Shown here piece after piece: positions 52,173 through 61,620 of a stretch of DNA of 64,000 nucleotides. The position numbers were made by a program, and so were the translations under genes. The notes beneath the pieces were generated by a model that was not told the DNA's origin, ran no database searches, and worked only from the letters and a program-made list of their open reading frames with translations. Numbering within the stretch: the stretch's first letter is position 1; each line of letters begins with the position of its first letter. Source of the DNA: Gordonia sediminis (lineage in GTDB: Bacteria; Actinomycetota; Actinomycetes; Mycobacteriales; Mycobacteriaceae); assembly GCA_004193205.1 (NCBI GenBank), contig RZUM01000007.1, forward strand, positions 186,001 through 250,000, in the 5' to 3' direction.

Positions 52173-53369
52173 TCAGTTCTCGCGATACTCGCGGAGCAAC
52201 CCCTTGCTGATGATCTGCTTCTGGATCTCACTTGTGCCCTCGCCGATGAGCAGGAACGGGGCCTCACGCATCAACCGTTCGATCTCGAATTCCTTGGAGT
52301 AGCCGTAGCCGCCGTGGATACGGAACGAGGCCTGGGTGACCTCCGCGCAGTACTCACTGCACAGGTACTTGGCCATACCGGCGGCGACGTCGTTGCGTTC
52401 CCCGGAATCCTTGAGTCGTGCGGCATTGACCATCATCAGGTGTGCGGCCTCGACCTTGGTGGCCATCTCGGCGAGGCTGAATGCGATCGCCTGATGCTCG
52501 GCGATGGGTTTGCCGAAGGTCCGGCGCTGCTGGGCGTAGCGGGCGGCGAGTTCGAAGGCGCGCTGGGCGATCCCGCACGCCCGCGCCGACACGTTCACCC
52601 GACCCACCTCGATGCCATCCATCATGTGCGTGAAGCCGCGGCCCGGGGTGCCGCCGAGGATGTCGTCGCCCGCCGCGTGGTAGCCGTCGAAGATCAGTTC
52701 GGTGGTGTCGATGCCCTTGTAACCCATCTTGTCGATCTTCCCGGGGATGGTCAGCCCCGGGAGTATCTCGCCGAAGCCCGCCGGCTTCTCGATCAGGAAG
52801 GTGGTCAGGTTCTTGTGCGGTTTCTCCTGCCCCTCCTCGGTGCGCACCAGCGCCGCGACGAGCGTCGACGTGGCACCGTTGGTGAGCCACATCTTCTGGC
52901 CGTTGATGACGTAGCCGTTCTCGCCGTCGCGCTTCGCGGAGGTCTTGATCGCCGCGACATCCGAGCCCAACTCGGGTTCGGACATCGAGAACGCACCCCG
53001 CACCTCCCCGGTGGCCATCCGCGGGAGGAATCGCTGCTTCTGCTCGTCGGTGCCGTGCTGGCGGATCATGTAGGCGACGATGAAATGCGTGTTGATGACG
53101 CCGGATACGCTCATCCATCCCCGTGCCAGCTCCTCTACGCAGAGGGCATAAGTGAGCAGCGACTCACCGAGACCCCCGTACTCCTCCGGGATCATCAGAC
53201 CGAACAGGCCCATCTCCCGCATACCGTCGACGATCTCGGTCGGATAGGCGTCGGCATGCTCGAGTTCCTGTGCGTTCGGAATGATCTGCTTGTGGACGAA
53301 CGCTCGGACATTCGCCACGATCTCGGTCTGGATCTCGGTCAGACCGAGCGTCTGTGCGAGGCGGGTCAT
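52173..53369 (-). CDS. Acyl-CoA dehydrogenase
   Basis: 398-aa ACAD starting MTRLAQTLGLTEIQ, with GAGAGG near the start. Conserved: AFSMSEPELGSDVAAIKTSA, IHGGYGYSKEFEIERLMREA and the C-terminal GEGTSEIQKQIISKG with the catalytic Glu. Longer upstream frame was rejected as it is His/Arg-rich. Likely oxidises a short or branched acyl-CoA; substrate not assigned. First gene of a two-ACAD unit. Confidence 0.9.
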   Translation of the reverse strand: MTRLAQTLGLTEIQTEIVANVRAFVHKQIIPNAQELEHADAYPTEIVDGMREMGLFGLMIPEEYGGLGESLLTYALCVEELARGWMSVSGVINTHFIVAYMIRQHGTDEQKQRFLPRMATGEVRGAFSMSEPELGSDVAAIKTSAKRDGENGYVINGQKMWLTNGATSTLVAALVRTEEGQEKPHKNLTTFLIEKPAGFGEILPGLTIPGKIDKMGYKGIDTTELIFDGYHAAGDDILGGTPGRGFTHMMDGIEVGRVNVSARACGIAQRAFELAARYAQQRRTFGKPIAEHQAIAFSLAEMATKVEAAHLMMVNAARLKDSGERNDVAAGMAKYLCSEYCAEVTQASFRIHGGYGYSKEFEIERLMREAPFLLIGEGTSEIQKQIISKGLLREYREN

Positions 53370-53701
53370 CTGGGCCTCTCTTGTCGGGGTCAGGTGCGCC
53401 GACCGCGGGCAGCGCACGGTAAGGGGATCTCGCTGAACGTTTTCAGCATGCCCTGCGCAGCACAACGATGGAACGGTCCGATCGGCTAACGAAGCGATAG
53501 CAGGAGCCAATGACGCAATTGACGGGTGCGCGGCGTCCATCCGCATCCCGATCCATAGGTATTCGTGAACCGTCACTTCACCAAACGGGCATTGTTCGCG
53601 ACAGCAGCGTGCCGTTTCATCGAGACGGGTGTGATCCACAGCACGAGATTCGACGATCACCAAGCTCGCTCACAACTCCCCCCGTCTTCCGAAGGAGCGC
53701 C
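53370..53701. other. Divergent intergenic region, ACAD/MFS
   Basis: 332 bp with no supported gene. GATCGGCTAACGAAGCGATA (53480-53499) is followed by GCAGGAGCC; its tail resembles the GCGATAGC promoter motif found near the ACAD at 60152. GAAGGAGCGCC is the Shine-Dalgarno of the MFS gene. No clear terminator or palindrome. Confidence 0.5.
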
Positions 53702-55102
53702 ATGCCCACCAACAGATCTGTCACGAACTCGGATACACCAAGCCTCGGATTACCCGCCGAAGCGGCCCACGGGTCCGAGTCACGCCACCGCGCTTGGGGA
53801 CTCACCTCCCTGCTGGTGCTGCTCTACGTCGTCAACTACGCCGACAAGGCGGTCTTCGGGATCATCGCGCAGCCCCTCGCCGACGATCTCGGCCTGCGAT
53901 CGTCACAGATCGGCCTGGTCGGCAGCCTCTTCTTCGTGACCTTCACGATCGGCGGGTTCTTCGCCGGCGCGCTCAACCGCTGGCTGACCCTGCGGTGGGC
54001 ACTGATGCTGCTCGCACTGATCTGGGCGGTCGCGATGCTCCCGCTGGTGGCGGCGGCCACCTTCACAGTGCTGATCGTGAGCCGGATGCTCCTCGGATTC
54101 GCGGAGGGGCCGAGTTCCGCGCTGCTGCACACCGCGGCCTATTCGTGGCACGCCCCCGCACGCCGCGGGCTGCCCGGAGCGCTGCTCGCGGGAGCCGCCT
54201 CCATCGCCAAGATCGCCGTCGCGCCGGTCCTGGCCCTCATCACGGTGAACATCGGCTGGCGGGCGGCGCTCGTCACCCTGGCAATCGCCGGTGTCGTCTG
54301 GTGTGTCATCTGGCTGAGCACGTGGACCGAAGGACCCTACATCTCCGGCACCCAGAGACCGAAGACGAATGCGTCGAACAATGACTCGACTGGCGACGAT
54401 GCTCCCGAGAACGCCGGCGAACCGGCCGTGCCGTGGTCGCGGATCTTTGCCTCGCGCACCTTCATCGGCGGTGTGCTCGTGGTCATGAGCGTCTACGCCC
54501 TGGTTACCGTGGTGCTGACCTGGCTGCCCTCGTACTTCGAGAAGGGACTTGGCTACAGTCGACTGGAGTCGGGATCGATGTTCGCCCTGCCCTCGATCGT
54601 CGGCCTCGTACTGATGTTGATCACCTCGATCGCCTCCGACCGCCTCGTGGCGCGGGGCGCGACATCGCGCGCAGTGCGAATCATCGTGCCGTCGCTCGGT
54701 GTCCTCATCGCCGGGATTCTGCTTTTCATGCTCCCGTCGGTCGCCACCCCGTGGGTTGCCGTGATGCTCATTTCGCTCGGTTACGGCTTCGCGGCGACGG
54801 TCTTCCCGCTGTTCAACGCGGCGGTCTCGGAGATCTGCCCTCCTCGCCAGATCGCGGGCACGCTGGGTGTGTTTCTCGCGATCATGGCGATCGGCGGTCT
54901 GATCGCGCCCTACGCCACCGGAGTCATCGTGGACGCCGCGGCGACTCCCGCGGAAGGCTACGCCTCGGCGTTCCAGATCATCGGGATCGTGGCGGCGGTG
55001 TCGGCCATCATCGCGCTCGCCATTGTCAATCCCGAACGTGACAAGTTGCTGGTCCGTGGCGCTGCCTTTGCCGCGGACGGTCGGTCCGACGCGGTCTCAT
55101 AG
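53702..55102 (+). CDS. MFS transporter
   Basis: 466-aa major facilitator. ATG follows GAAGGAGC. Twelve membrane segments are plausible, beginning LTSLLVLLYVVNYADKAVFG; motif-like segment GFAEGPSSALLHTA in helix 4 and a long central hydrophilic loop (residues ~215-245, NASNNDSTGDDAPENAG). The pattern resembles the anion:cation/aromatic acid:H+ symporter branches. A carboxylate or aromatic acid substrate fits the catabolic neighbours, by inference. Confidence 0.85.
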   Translation: MPTNRSVTNSDTPSLGLPAEAAHGSESRHRAWGLTSLLVLLYVVNYADKAVFGIIAQPLADDLGLRSSQIGLVGSLFFVTFTIGGFFAGALNRWLTLRWALMLLALIWAVAMLPLVAAATFTVLIVSRMLLGFAEGPSSALLHTAAYSWHAPARRGLPGALLAGAASIAKIAVAPVLALITVNIGWRAALVTLAIAGVVWCVIWLSTWTEGPYISGTQRPKTNASNNDSTGDDAPENAGEPAVPWSRIFASRTFIGGVLVVMSVYALVTVVLTWLPSYFEKGLGYSRLESGSMFALPSIVGLVLMLITSIASDRLVARGATSRAVRIIVPSLGVLIAGILLFMLPSVATPWVAVMLISLGYGFAATVFPLFNAAVSEICPPRQIAGTLGVFLAIMAIGGLIAPYATGVIVDAAATPAEGYASAFQIIGIVAAVSAIIALAIVNPERDKLLVRGAAFAADGRSDAVS

Positions 55103-55141
55103 GCCGCGGCTATCTCACCGTGAGTGTGAAACACCTTGTGA

Positions 55142-55167
55142 TCGATTCCGCTTCGTGGAGGAATCGA
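55142..55167 (+). terminator. Hairpin downstream of MFS gene
   Basis: TCGATTCC-N10-GGAATCGA, 8-bp perfect stem, 40 bases after the MFS stop. No poly-T. It could end the MFS transcript or be an operator for the next thiolase operon. Confidence 0.45.
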
Positions 55168-55227
55168 AGGGGGCGATGATCTCACCACCGCCAGTCCGAA
55201 CTTGCTCGCAACCAGAAGGAAAGACCC

Positions 55228-56361
55228 ATGCGTGATGCAGTGATTGTCGACGCGGTCCGCACGCCGATCGGACGCCGCCGCGGCGCCCTGTCCGGAATCC
55301 ATCCCGCCGACCTGTCGGCCCACGTGCTCGAGACCCTGGTGGAACGCACCGGTATCTCGCCCGAGCAGATCGACGACGTGATGTGGGGGTGCGTCAGCCA
55401 GGCCGGTGAGCAGGCCGGCAACATTGCCCGAACCGCCGTGCTCGCCGCCGGGTGGCCGGATTCGGTACCGGGCACGACGGTCACCCGTGCCTGTGGCTCG
55501 AGTCAGCAGACTGTCAGCATGGCCGCGGCCGCGGTGATCTCCGGGCAGCAGGACATCGTCGTGGCCGGCGGTGTGGAATCCATGAGCCGGGTGCCGATGG
55601 GCAGCGCGTCCCCGAACGGCGAGCATCAGCCCGCCACCGTCCTCGACCGCTACGGTGTCGAGCGATTCAGTCAGGGCATCGGCGCGGAGACGATGGCGCA
55701 GAAATGGTCACTCGGGCGCACCGCTCTCGACGAATACTCGCTGCGCTCACATGAACTCGCGGCGAAGGCGGCAGACACCGGAGCCTTCGACGGGCAACTG
55801 GCAACCATTCCCGGTGTTCTCGAGGGCGACGAGGGAATCCGTCGCGGCGGCAGTCTCGAATCGATGGCGGCACTCAAGCCGGCCTTCGCCGAGGACGGCG
55901 TCATCCATGCCGGCAACTCCTCTCAGATCTCCGACGGCGCCGGTGCGCTGCTGATCATGACCAGCGACACCGCCGCCGAGCACGGGCTGACGCCCATCGC
56001 GCGTATCCACACCGCGGTCGTCGCCGGTGACGACCCGGTGATCATGCTGACCGGTCCGATCGCCGCAACGGCCAAGGCGCTCAAGCGTTCCGGCCTGTCC
56101 ATCGGCGATATCGGTACCTTCGAGATCAACGAGGCCTTCGCGCCGGTGCCGCTCGCCTGGCAGATCGAGACCGGTGCCGATCCGGTGCGCGTCAATCCGC
56201 TCGGCGGCGCGATCGCGGTCGGCCATCCCCTGGGCGGCTCGGGTGCGATCCTGATGACCCGGCTGGTCCACCACATGCGTGACAACGGAATTCGTTACGG
56301 CCTGCAGTCGATGTGCGAAGCCGGCGGCATGGCAAACGCCACCATCGTCGAACTCATCTGA
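55228..56361 (+). CDS. Acetyl-CoA C-acyltransferase (thiolase)
   Basis: 377-aa thiolase with all catalytic residues: Cys89 (TRACGSSQQ), His333 (AIAVGHPLGGSG) and Cys363 (SMCEAGGMANA). Cleaves beta-ketoacyl-CoA to acetyl-CoA. AAGGAAA precedes the ATG. First gene of a thiolase-SDR-acyl-CoA synthetase group, probably for fatty acid or aromatic side-chain beta-oxidation. Confidence 0.93.
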   Translation: MRDAVIVDAVRTPIGRRRGALSGIHPADLSAHVLETLVERTGISPEQIDDVMWGCVSQAGEQAGNIARTAVLAAGWPDSVPGTTVTRACGSSQQTVSMAAAAVISGQQDIVVAGGVESMSRVPMGSASPNGEHQPATVLDRYGVERFSQGIGAETMAQKWSLGRTALDEYSLRSHELAAKAADTGAFDGQLATIPGVLEGDEGIRRGGSLESMAALKPAFAEDGVIHAGNSSQISDGAGALLIMTSDTAAEHGLTPIARIHTAVVAGDDPVIMLTGPIAATAKALKRSGLSIGDIGTFEINEAFAPVPLAWQIETGADPVRVNPLGGAIAVGHPLGGSGAILMTRLVHHMRDNGIRYGLQSMCEAGGMANATIVELI

Positions 56362-56401
56362 ACAGTCGCCGCCGATCCGGTGGCACACCGAGGCCTGACC
56401 C

Positions 56402-56446
56402 TGGTCGAGTAGTCGTCGAGCCGCTGGGCGAGACGGCGTATCGAGA
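56402..56446. repeat. Degenerate copy of the dispersed repeat
   Basis: TGGTCGAGTAG at one end and GGCGTATCGAGA at the other match the ends of the repeats clustered at 40.8-41.3 kb; the middle differs. Lies in the 107-bp gap between thiolase and SDR genes. Confidence 0.7.
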
Positions 56447-56468
56447 ACACCGAACCCAAAGGAATACA

Positions 56469-57248
56469 GTGGAACTCAAAGGACTATCCATCGCGATCAC
56501 CGGCGGTGCGTCCGGCCTCGGATTCGCGACCGCGCGCCGCGTCATCGATGCCGGCGGTCACGTCACCCTCATCGATCTGCCGACGTCGGACGGTACTTCG
56601 GTCGCCGAGGAGTTGGGATCGTCGGCAACCTTCGCCCCGGCCGACATCACCGACCGGGATCAGTTCGCGGCCGCGCTCGACGTCGCCGACGAACAGGGTG
56701 GTCTGCGCGGGTTGGTGCACTGTGCCGGCGCGGGACGCCGCATGCGCATCCTGGACAAGGAGGGCAAGGCCGGTTCGGTCGAGGACTTCGAGTTCGTGAT
56801 CAAACTCAACCTCGTCGGATCGTTCAACGCGCTCTCGCTCGGTGCCGAACGGATGGCACGCCTCGACGATCTCGCCGACGACAACGGAGGCGGCGAACGT
56901 GGCGCCATCGTCCTGACGGCATCGGTCGCCGCGTTCGAGGGACAGATCGGCCAGATCAACTACAGCGCATCCAAGGCGGGCATCGTCGGGATGACGATCG
57001 TCGCGGCCCGTGACCTGGCCGGCAAGCACATCCGGGTCAACACGATCGCGCCCGGAACGATGGACACGCCACTGCTGAGCCGACTACGGGAGGACGTGCG
57101 CGAATCGCTGGCGGCCAGTATCCCCAACCCGTCACGGCTCGGGAGGCCGTCGGAGTTCGGACAACTCGCGGTGTCGATGCTGGAGAACGCCTACCTCAAC
57201 GGTGAGACGATCCGCCTCGACGGTGCGATCCGGATGGCGCCGCGGTGA
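56469..57248 (+). CDS. Short-chain dehydrogenase, 3-hydroxyacyl-CoA dehydrogenase-like
   Basis: 259-aa SDR similar in layout to the HSD17B10 (type II 3-hydroxyacyl-CoA dehydrogenase) group. Cofactor motif ITGGASGLGFATARRV, then IDLPTSDG, catalytic Ser in LTASVAAFEG and YxxxK as YSASK. GTG start at 56469. Stop overlaps the acyl-CoA synthetase start (GTGA). Third step of beta-oxidation expected. Confidence 0.87.
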   Translation: MELKGLSIAITGGASGLGFATARRVIDAGGHVTLIDLPTSDGTSVAEELGSSATFAPADITDRDQFAAALDVADEQGGLRGLVHCAGAGRRMRILDKEGKAGSVEDFEFVIKLNLVGSFNALSLGAERMARLDDLADDNGGGERGAIVLTASVAAFEGQIGQINYSASKAGIVGMTIVAARDLAGKHIRVNTIAPGTMDTPLLSRLREDVRESLAASIPNPSRLGRPSEFGQLAVSMLENAYLNGETIRLDGAIRMAPR

Positions 57249-58885
57249 GCATGATGGGCACCCCGGTGTTGACCTACCCCGACGCGACTTTGGCGGTACT
57301 CCCGCGGAGCATGGCCGCGCTCTACGGTGACCGCCCGGCTGTCATCGAACGCGACCGCACGCTGACTTACACCGAACTCGACGCCCGGTCCGCGTCGGTC
57401 GCTGGATCGCTTCGCACCGCGGGCGTTGAGCAGCGCGATGTGGTGCTCCTCCACCTGTCGAACAGCATCGAGTTCGTGGTCACCTATTACGGATCATTGC
57501 GGGCCGGTGCCACGGTGACGCTGGTGAATCCGCTGCAGCCGGTGGCGGGTCTGGGTAAGCAGATCGTGGAAACCGGCGCCGTCGCGGCATTCACTCAGTC
57601 GGAGCAGTCCGCGCGTCTCGTCGAGGCGGCGCAGGGGACACCGTTGGGCACCATCGTGGTCGTCGATTCGTCCGCCCCCGAACCCGGTACGCGCAGTCTC
57701 GACGACTTCGTTGCCGGCCACCTCATGGCGCCGACCGTGTCGGTGACACCCGATGACGTGGCACATCTTGCGTTCACCGGCGGCACCACCGGGGTATCCA
57801 AGGGAGTGCGGGTCCTGCACCGCAATGTGATCGCCAATGTCACGCAGATGATCGCCTGGCGCGCCGGGCATTCGGTGGTCACCGATCGCGCGGGCCTTGT
57901 GCGGTTGGAGAAGCGGGACGGTTCGCAGGATCGCGGCGTGGTCCCAGGAGCGGCCGCGACGGTGGTCGTATCGCCGCTCTTCCACGCACACGCGCTGATC
58001 AACATGTCGTTCCTGCTGCTGTGCGGAGCGACGCATGTGCTGGCGGGCCGTTTCGAGCCGGCTCGGATGCTGGAACTGATCGAGACCCACCGGGCCACCT
58101 ATGTGACCGGCAGTCCGGCGATGTGGCACTCCCTTGCTGTGCATCCCGATGTCGCAACGCGTGATCTGTCGTCGGTGCGGGTCGTGTCGTCGGGGGCAGC
58201 TCCGATCGACCGGGTCACCCTCGAGCACCTGGAGGTCGCGTTTCCGTCGGGGACGGTCGTCGAGGGCTACGGCCTGACCGAGGCGACCTGCCTCGTGTCG
58301 TCGGCACCGCTGACCGCCGACGGTGAATACCGTCTGGGCAGTGTGGGGATTCCGACGTTCGACACCGAGGTGCAGATCCGGTCGGTGATTGACCCGTCGG
58401 ACGTGCTCGGACCGGGCGAACGCGGCGAACTCTGGGTTCGCGGTCCGCAGGTGACCGGCGGATATCTGAATCATCCGGAGATCACCGCCGCCCAGTATGT
58501 GGATGGCTGGCTGGACACCGGGGACATCGCATACCGCGACGACGACGGCTATCTCTACATCTGCGATCGCGCCAAGGACATGCTGATCTACAAGGGATAC
58601 AACGTCTATCCGCGTGAGCTCGAAGAGATCTTGGTGACCCACCCCGACGTCGCATCGGCCGCGGTGGTCGCCCGTGAAGTTGGCGGCGTGGGCCAAGAGC
58701 CGGTGGCATTCCTCGTGCCGAAGGACGGGCACACCATCGACAAAGACGCCGTTGCCGCCTTTGTTGCCGAACAGGTGCTGCCGTACAAGAAGATCCGCGA
58801 CGTCGTCGTCGTCGATGCGCTGCCGACGTCGGCGGCCGGGAAGGTCCAGAAGGTGGCCCTGCGCGAGCGTCTCGCACACGCCTGA
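57245..58885 (+). CDS. Acyl-CoA synthetase (AMP-forming ligase)
   Basis: 546-aa ANL-family ligase. P-loop AFTGGTTGVSKGV, motif GYGLTEATC, then DGWLDTGDIAYRDDDGYLYI and hinge DRAKDMLIYKGYNVYPRELE; C-terminal catalytic Lys in TSAAGKVQK. GTG start overlaps the SDR stop. Activates a carboxylic acid to acyl-CoA; substrate (fatty, aromatic or other) not determined. Last gene of this unit, followed by a bidirectional terminator. Confidence 0.93.
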   Translation: MSMMGTPVLTYPDATLAVLPRSMAALYGDRPAVIERDRTLTYTELDARSASVAGSLRTAGVEQRDVVLLHLSNSIEFVVTYYGSLRAGATVTLVNPLQPVAGLGKQIVETGAVAAFTQSEQSARLVEAAQGTPLGTIVVVDSSAPEPGTRSLDDFVAGHLMAPTVSVTPDDVAHLAFTGGTTGVSKGVRVLHRNVIANVTQMIAWRAGHSVVTDRAGLVRLEKRDGSQDRGVVPGAAATVVVSPLFHAHALINMSFLLLCGATHVLAGRFEPARMLELIETHRATYVTGSPAMWHSLAVHPDVATRDLSSVRVVSSGAAPIDRVTLEHLEVAFPSGTVVEGYGLTEATCLVSSAPLTADGEYRLGSVGIPTFDTEVQIRSVIDPSDVLGPGERGELWVRGPQVTGGYLNHPEITAAQYVDGWLDTGDIAYRDDDGYLYICDRAKDMLIYKGYNVYPRELEEILVTHPDVASAAVVAREVGGVGQEPVAFLVPKDGHTIDKDAVAAFVAEQVLPYKKIRDVVVVDALPTSAAGKVQKVALRERLAHA

Positions 58886-58898
58886 CAGAACCCACACA

Positions 58899-58940
58899 CG
58901 AAACTCCCACCCACACGATCTCGTGAAGGTGGGAGATTCG
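58899..58940. terminator. Bidirectional nested terminator
   Basis: Outer arms 58899-58911 and 58928-58940 (CGAAACTCCCACC with one mismatch) enclose an inner perfect stem CACGA-TC-TCGTG. Lies between convergent acyl-CoA synthetase and ACAD genes. Confidence 0.7.
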
Positions 58941-58967
58941 TTGTGGTCGCCCAGGACCGATCGGTCG

Positions 58968-60152
58968 TCAGAGTCCGCGCTGTGCCCGCTTGACCAGGTT
59001 GCCTTCGATGATGAGTCGCTGGATCTCGCTGGTGCCCTCGTAGAGGCGGAGCAGCCGTACCTCGCGATAGATCCGTTCCACCGGGACCTCGCGCATATAA
59101 CCGCTACCGCCGTGGATTTGCACCGCCAGATCGGCGACCTTCCCGACCATCTCGGTGCAGAACAGCTTCACCGCCGACGGCGCGATCCGCCGGTCGGTCT
59201 CGTCGACCCAGGCCCGGGCAGCATCGCGGACCATCGCCCGCCCGGCCATCACCCCGGTCTGCTGATCCGCCAGCATCGCCTGTACCAGCTGGAATTCGCC
59301 GATCGGGGTACCACCTTGGGTGGCCGTGGCCGCGTAGGCGACCGACTCGTCGAGGGCCCGCTGGGCGGTCCCGACCGACAATGCCGCGATGTGTACCCGG
59401 CCGCGCGCCAGTGAGGCCATCGCGGCGCGGTACCCGACGTCCTCGTTGCCGCCGACCAGCGCCGACGAACCGACGCGGACTTCGTCGAAATGGACATCCG
59501 CGGTCCACGCACCTTCCTGGCCCATCTTGCGGTCCTTGGCGCCGACGGTGAGGCCGGGTGTGTCGGCCGGGACCAGGAACACGGCGATGCCGGTGCCGTT
59601 GCCGTCGGCCGGCTGGGTGCGGGCGAACACTACGAACAGATCGGCCAGTGGTGCGTTGGTGATGAAGCGCTTCTCACCTGTGATCACCCAATCGTCACCG
59701 TCGCGGACGGCCTTGGTGCGCAGTCCGGCCGGGTTGGAACCGGCCCCCGGCTCGGTGAGGGCGAAGGACGCGACGACCTCGCCGGACGCGATCCTCTCCA
59801 GCCACCGGGCCTTCTGCTCGTCGGTGCCGAACCCGACGAGGACCTGACCGGCGATGCCGTTGTTGGTCCCGAACATCGACCGCAAGGCCAGCGACGTGTA
59901 ACCGAGCTCCATCGCGAGTTCGACATCCTGGGTGAGGTCGAGTCCGAGTCCGCCCCACTCCTGCGGGATCGCATAGCCGAAGAGACCCATGTCCCTGGCG
60001 GTCTGGCGGATGTCGTCGGGAATGGCGTCGGACTCGAGGATTTCCTGCTCGCGCGGAACGACCTTCTCGCGGACGAACTCGCGTGTCTGAGCAAGGATGT
60101 CGGCGAAATCTTCGGCGTCGACCTGGGACGCGACGGTTCTGCTGATGGTCAT
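58968..60152 (-). CDS. Acyl-CoA dehydrogenase
   Basis: 394-aa ACAD. ASFALTEPGAGSNPAGLRTK, VQIHGGSGYMREVPVERIYR and the catalytic Glu in YEGTSEIQRLIIEGNLVKRA. The start at 60152 excludes an upstream His/Arg-rich frame. Encoded alone on the minus strand, with the CopD-like gene 83 bases upstream. Substrate not assigned. Confidence 0.9.
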   Translation of the reverse strand: MTISRTVASQVDAEDFADILAQTREFVREKVVPREQEILESDAIPDDIRQTARDMGLFGYAIPQEWGGLGLDLTQDVELAMELGYTSLALRSMFGTNNGIAGQVLVGFGTDEQKARWLERIASGEVVASFALTEPGAGSNPAGLRTKAVRDGDDWVITGEKRFITNAPLADLFVVFARTQPADGNGTGIAVFLVPADTPGLTVGAKDRKMGQEGAWTADVHFDEVRVGSSALVGGNEDVGYRAAMASLARGRVHIAALSVGTAQRALDESVAYAATATQGGTPIGEFQLVQAMLADQQTGVMAGRAMVRDAARAWVDETDRRIAPSAVKLFCTEMVGKVADLAVQIHGGSGYMREVPVERIYREVRLLRLYEGTSEIQRLIIEGNLVKRAQRGL

Positions 60153-60206
60153 GGCTTCACTGTGCGGCAGTCCTCGACCGGAGTCCAATACGAAGCGTGC
60201 CATGCG

Positions 60207-60224
60207 GCGATAGCCGGAACGAAT
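60207..60224. promoter_or_regulatory. Motif GCGATAGCCGGAACGAAT, upstream of ACAD
   Basis: An 18-base element 55 bases before the ACAD start; 15 of 18 bases match 61490-61507 in the SDR/CopD divergent region. Suggests a shared regulator; similarity is by eye. Confidence 0.35.
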
Positions 60225-60235
60225 AGCAGGGCGGG

Positions 60236-61399
60236 TCACACCCTCTGCGACACCGGCCGATCCGCCGGAGATGCGTCGGCCTTGGGAGTGCGACTCCCGA
60301 ACCACAGTGCGGCCGCGACCAACGCGACGAGCAGCACACCGGTGCCGAACACCGCCAGGTCGAACGACCGCGCGTCGTCCCAACCCGCCTCCTGGCGCGC
60401 CGATCCGCGCAGGAAGGGCACGACGACGAGCACGCCGACCGCCAGCACCGACTCGATCGCGACGACGACCGGGAAATGATGCGCCACCAGACGCAGCGCC
60501 GACGAATCGTCGCCGTTCGCACGGGCCGCCCGGATACGGGGAAGGAGCACGCGGACGTTGTATGCGCCGGCGACGAGCAGTCCCAACACCATCAGCAGCT
60601 TGATCCCGAGATAGCGGCCGTACGCCGTGGTGAACAGCTGCACCGGGGAACCCACATGCGTCCATGACATCCAGACCCCGCTGACGATGATCATGCCGAC
60701 TGCCCAGAGCGCCACCAGACTGAACCGAGACCAGATCTGTGACCAGTCGTCGGTCACCTGCAGCGAGTCGTCGGTCGACAGGCTGTTGCGATCGCTACGT
60801 CCCATCACGCCGAGCGCACACAGGACAACGAGTCCACCCACCCACAGAAGCGCCCCGAGCACATGGACGCCGGTCAGGATGTCGTTCGCAGCACCGTTGA
60901 CGGTCACCGACGACCCGAACGGGATGAACGGGATGCTCGCGGTGACGACCGCGGCGACGACGGTGAGCCAACCGAGGAGCCGGCCGGGACGCAGGTAGAG
61001 CCCGACGAGGGTCGCCACCAGCGCGACGTAGCCGCCCATCTGGATCAGTGCGAGAGTCCCGGCGCCGATCGAACTCCCGCGACCCGGCCCGGAGTGGACG
61101 AAGTCGGACAATACCGACGGTGCGAGGCCGTGCATCCACGACAGACCCGCCGAACTTGCGGCGGCCCCGGCGAACTGGATGATCGCGGTGACGGCGACGA
61201 CAACGGCCACCGGCAGCACCACACGACGCGCCCTTGCCGCGACGATGCCGCCACGGTCTTCGGGGATCGCGAGATACGCCAGGGTCAAGCCGATGCCCAC
61301 GGCCGCCGATAGGCCCAGGTAGTACAGGACGTTTGTGATGATCTCGCTCGCCTCGGGCGCGGGCGGTGTGTTCGCTGCAAGCGCGGTGACAGATCCCAT
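60236..61399 (-). CDS. CopD-like copper-resistance domain membrane protein
   Basis: 387-aa integral membrane protein of the CopD family. Helices include IITNVLYYLGLSAAVGIGLT, the central ILTGVHVLGALLWVGGLVVL and GRYLGIKLLMVLGLLVAGAY, VVVAIESVLAVGVLVVVPFL. His residues in the membrane (VHVLGALLW, HHFPVVVAIESV) fit metal or heme-type binding. CopD domain proteins relate to copper uptake or export. Not obviously linked to the surrounding lipid genes. Confidence 0.75.
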   Translation of the reverse strand: MGSVTALAANTPPAPEASEIITNVLYYLGLSAAVGIGLTLAYLAIPEDRGGIVAARARRVVLPVAVVVAVTAIIQFAGAAASSAGLSWMHGLAPSVLSDFVHSGPGRGSSIGAGTLALIQMGGYVALVATLVGLYLRPGRLLGWLTVVAAVVTASIPFIPFGSSVTVNGAANDILTGVHVLGALLWVGGLVVLCALGVMGRSDRNSLSTDDSLQVTDDWSQIWSRFSLVALWAVGMIIVSGVWMSWTHVGSPVQLFTTAYGRYLGIKLLMVLGLLVAGAYNVRVLLPRIRAARANGDDSSALRLVAHHFPVVVAIESVLAVGVLVVVPFLRGSARQEAGWDDARSFDLAVFGTGVLLVALVAAALWFGSRTPKADASPADRPVSQRV

Positions 61400-61489
61400 G
61401 GACAACAAGTCAAACCGCCCAGTCTGGAAGGACGCTGTGAGCGCGCTGCCTCCTGTCTGTCGGGTGGGTGATTCGATCCACGCAACGCT

Positions 61490-61507
61490 GCGATAGCCGA
61501 TGCGAAT
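61490..61507. promoter_or_regulatory. Motif GCGATAGCCGATGCGAAT in SDR/CopD divergent region
   Basis: Second copy of the 18-base element, between the divergent CopD-like and SDR genes. The rest of the 221-bp region shows no other structure; GAAGGATTGGTGGA is the likely SDR Shine-Dalgarno. Confidence 0.35.
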
Positions 61508-61620
61508 GGGTGAGCAGGGGTCTGAGGCGTGGTCGCGGCGGTAGATTCGGCGCAGCGGCCACTCCCGGCCCGACGACTTGAGGGCGACGATCTCCAGCGC
61601 CAGAAGGATTGGTGGAACCA

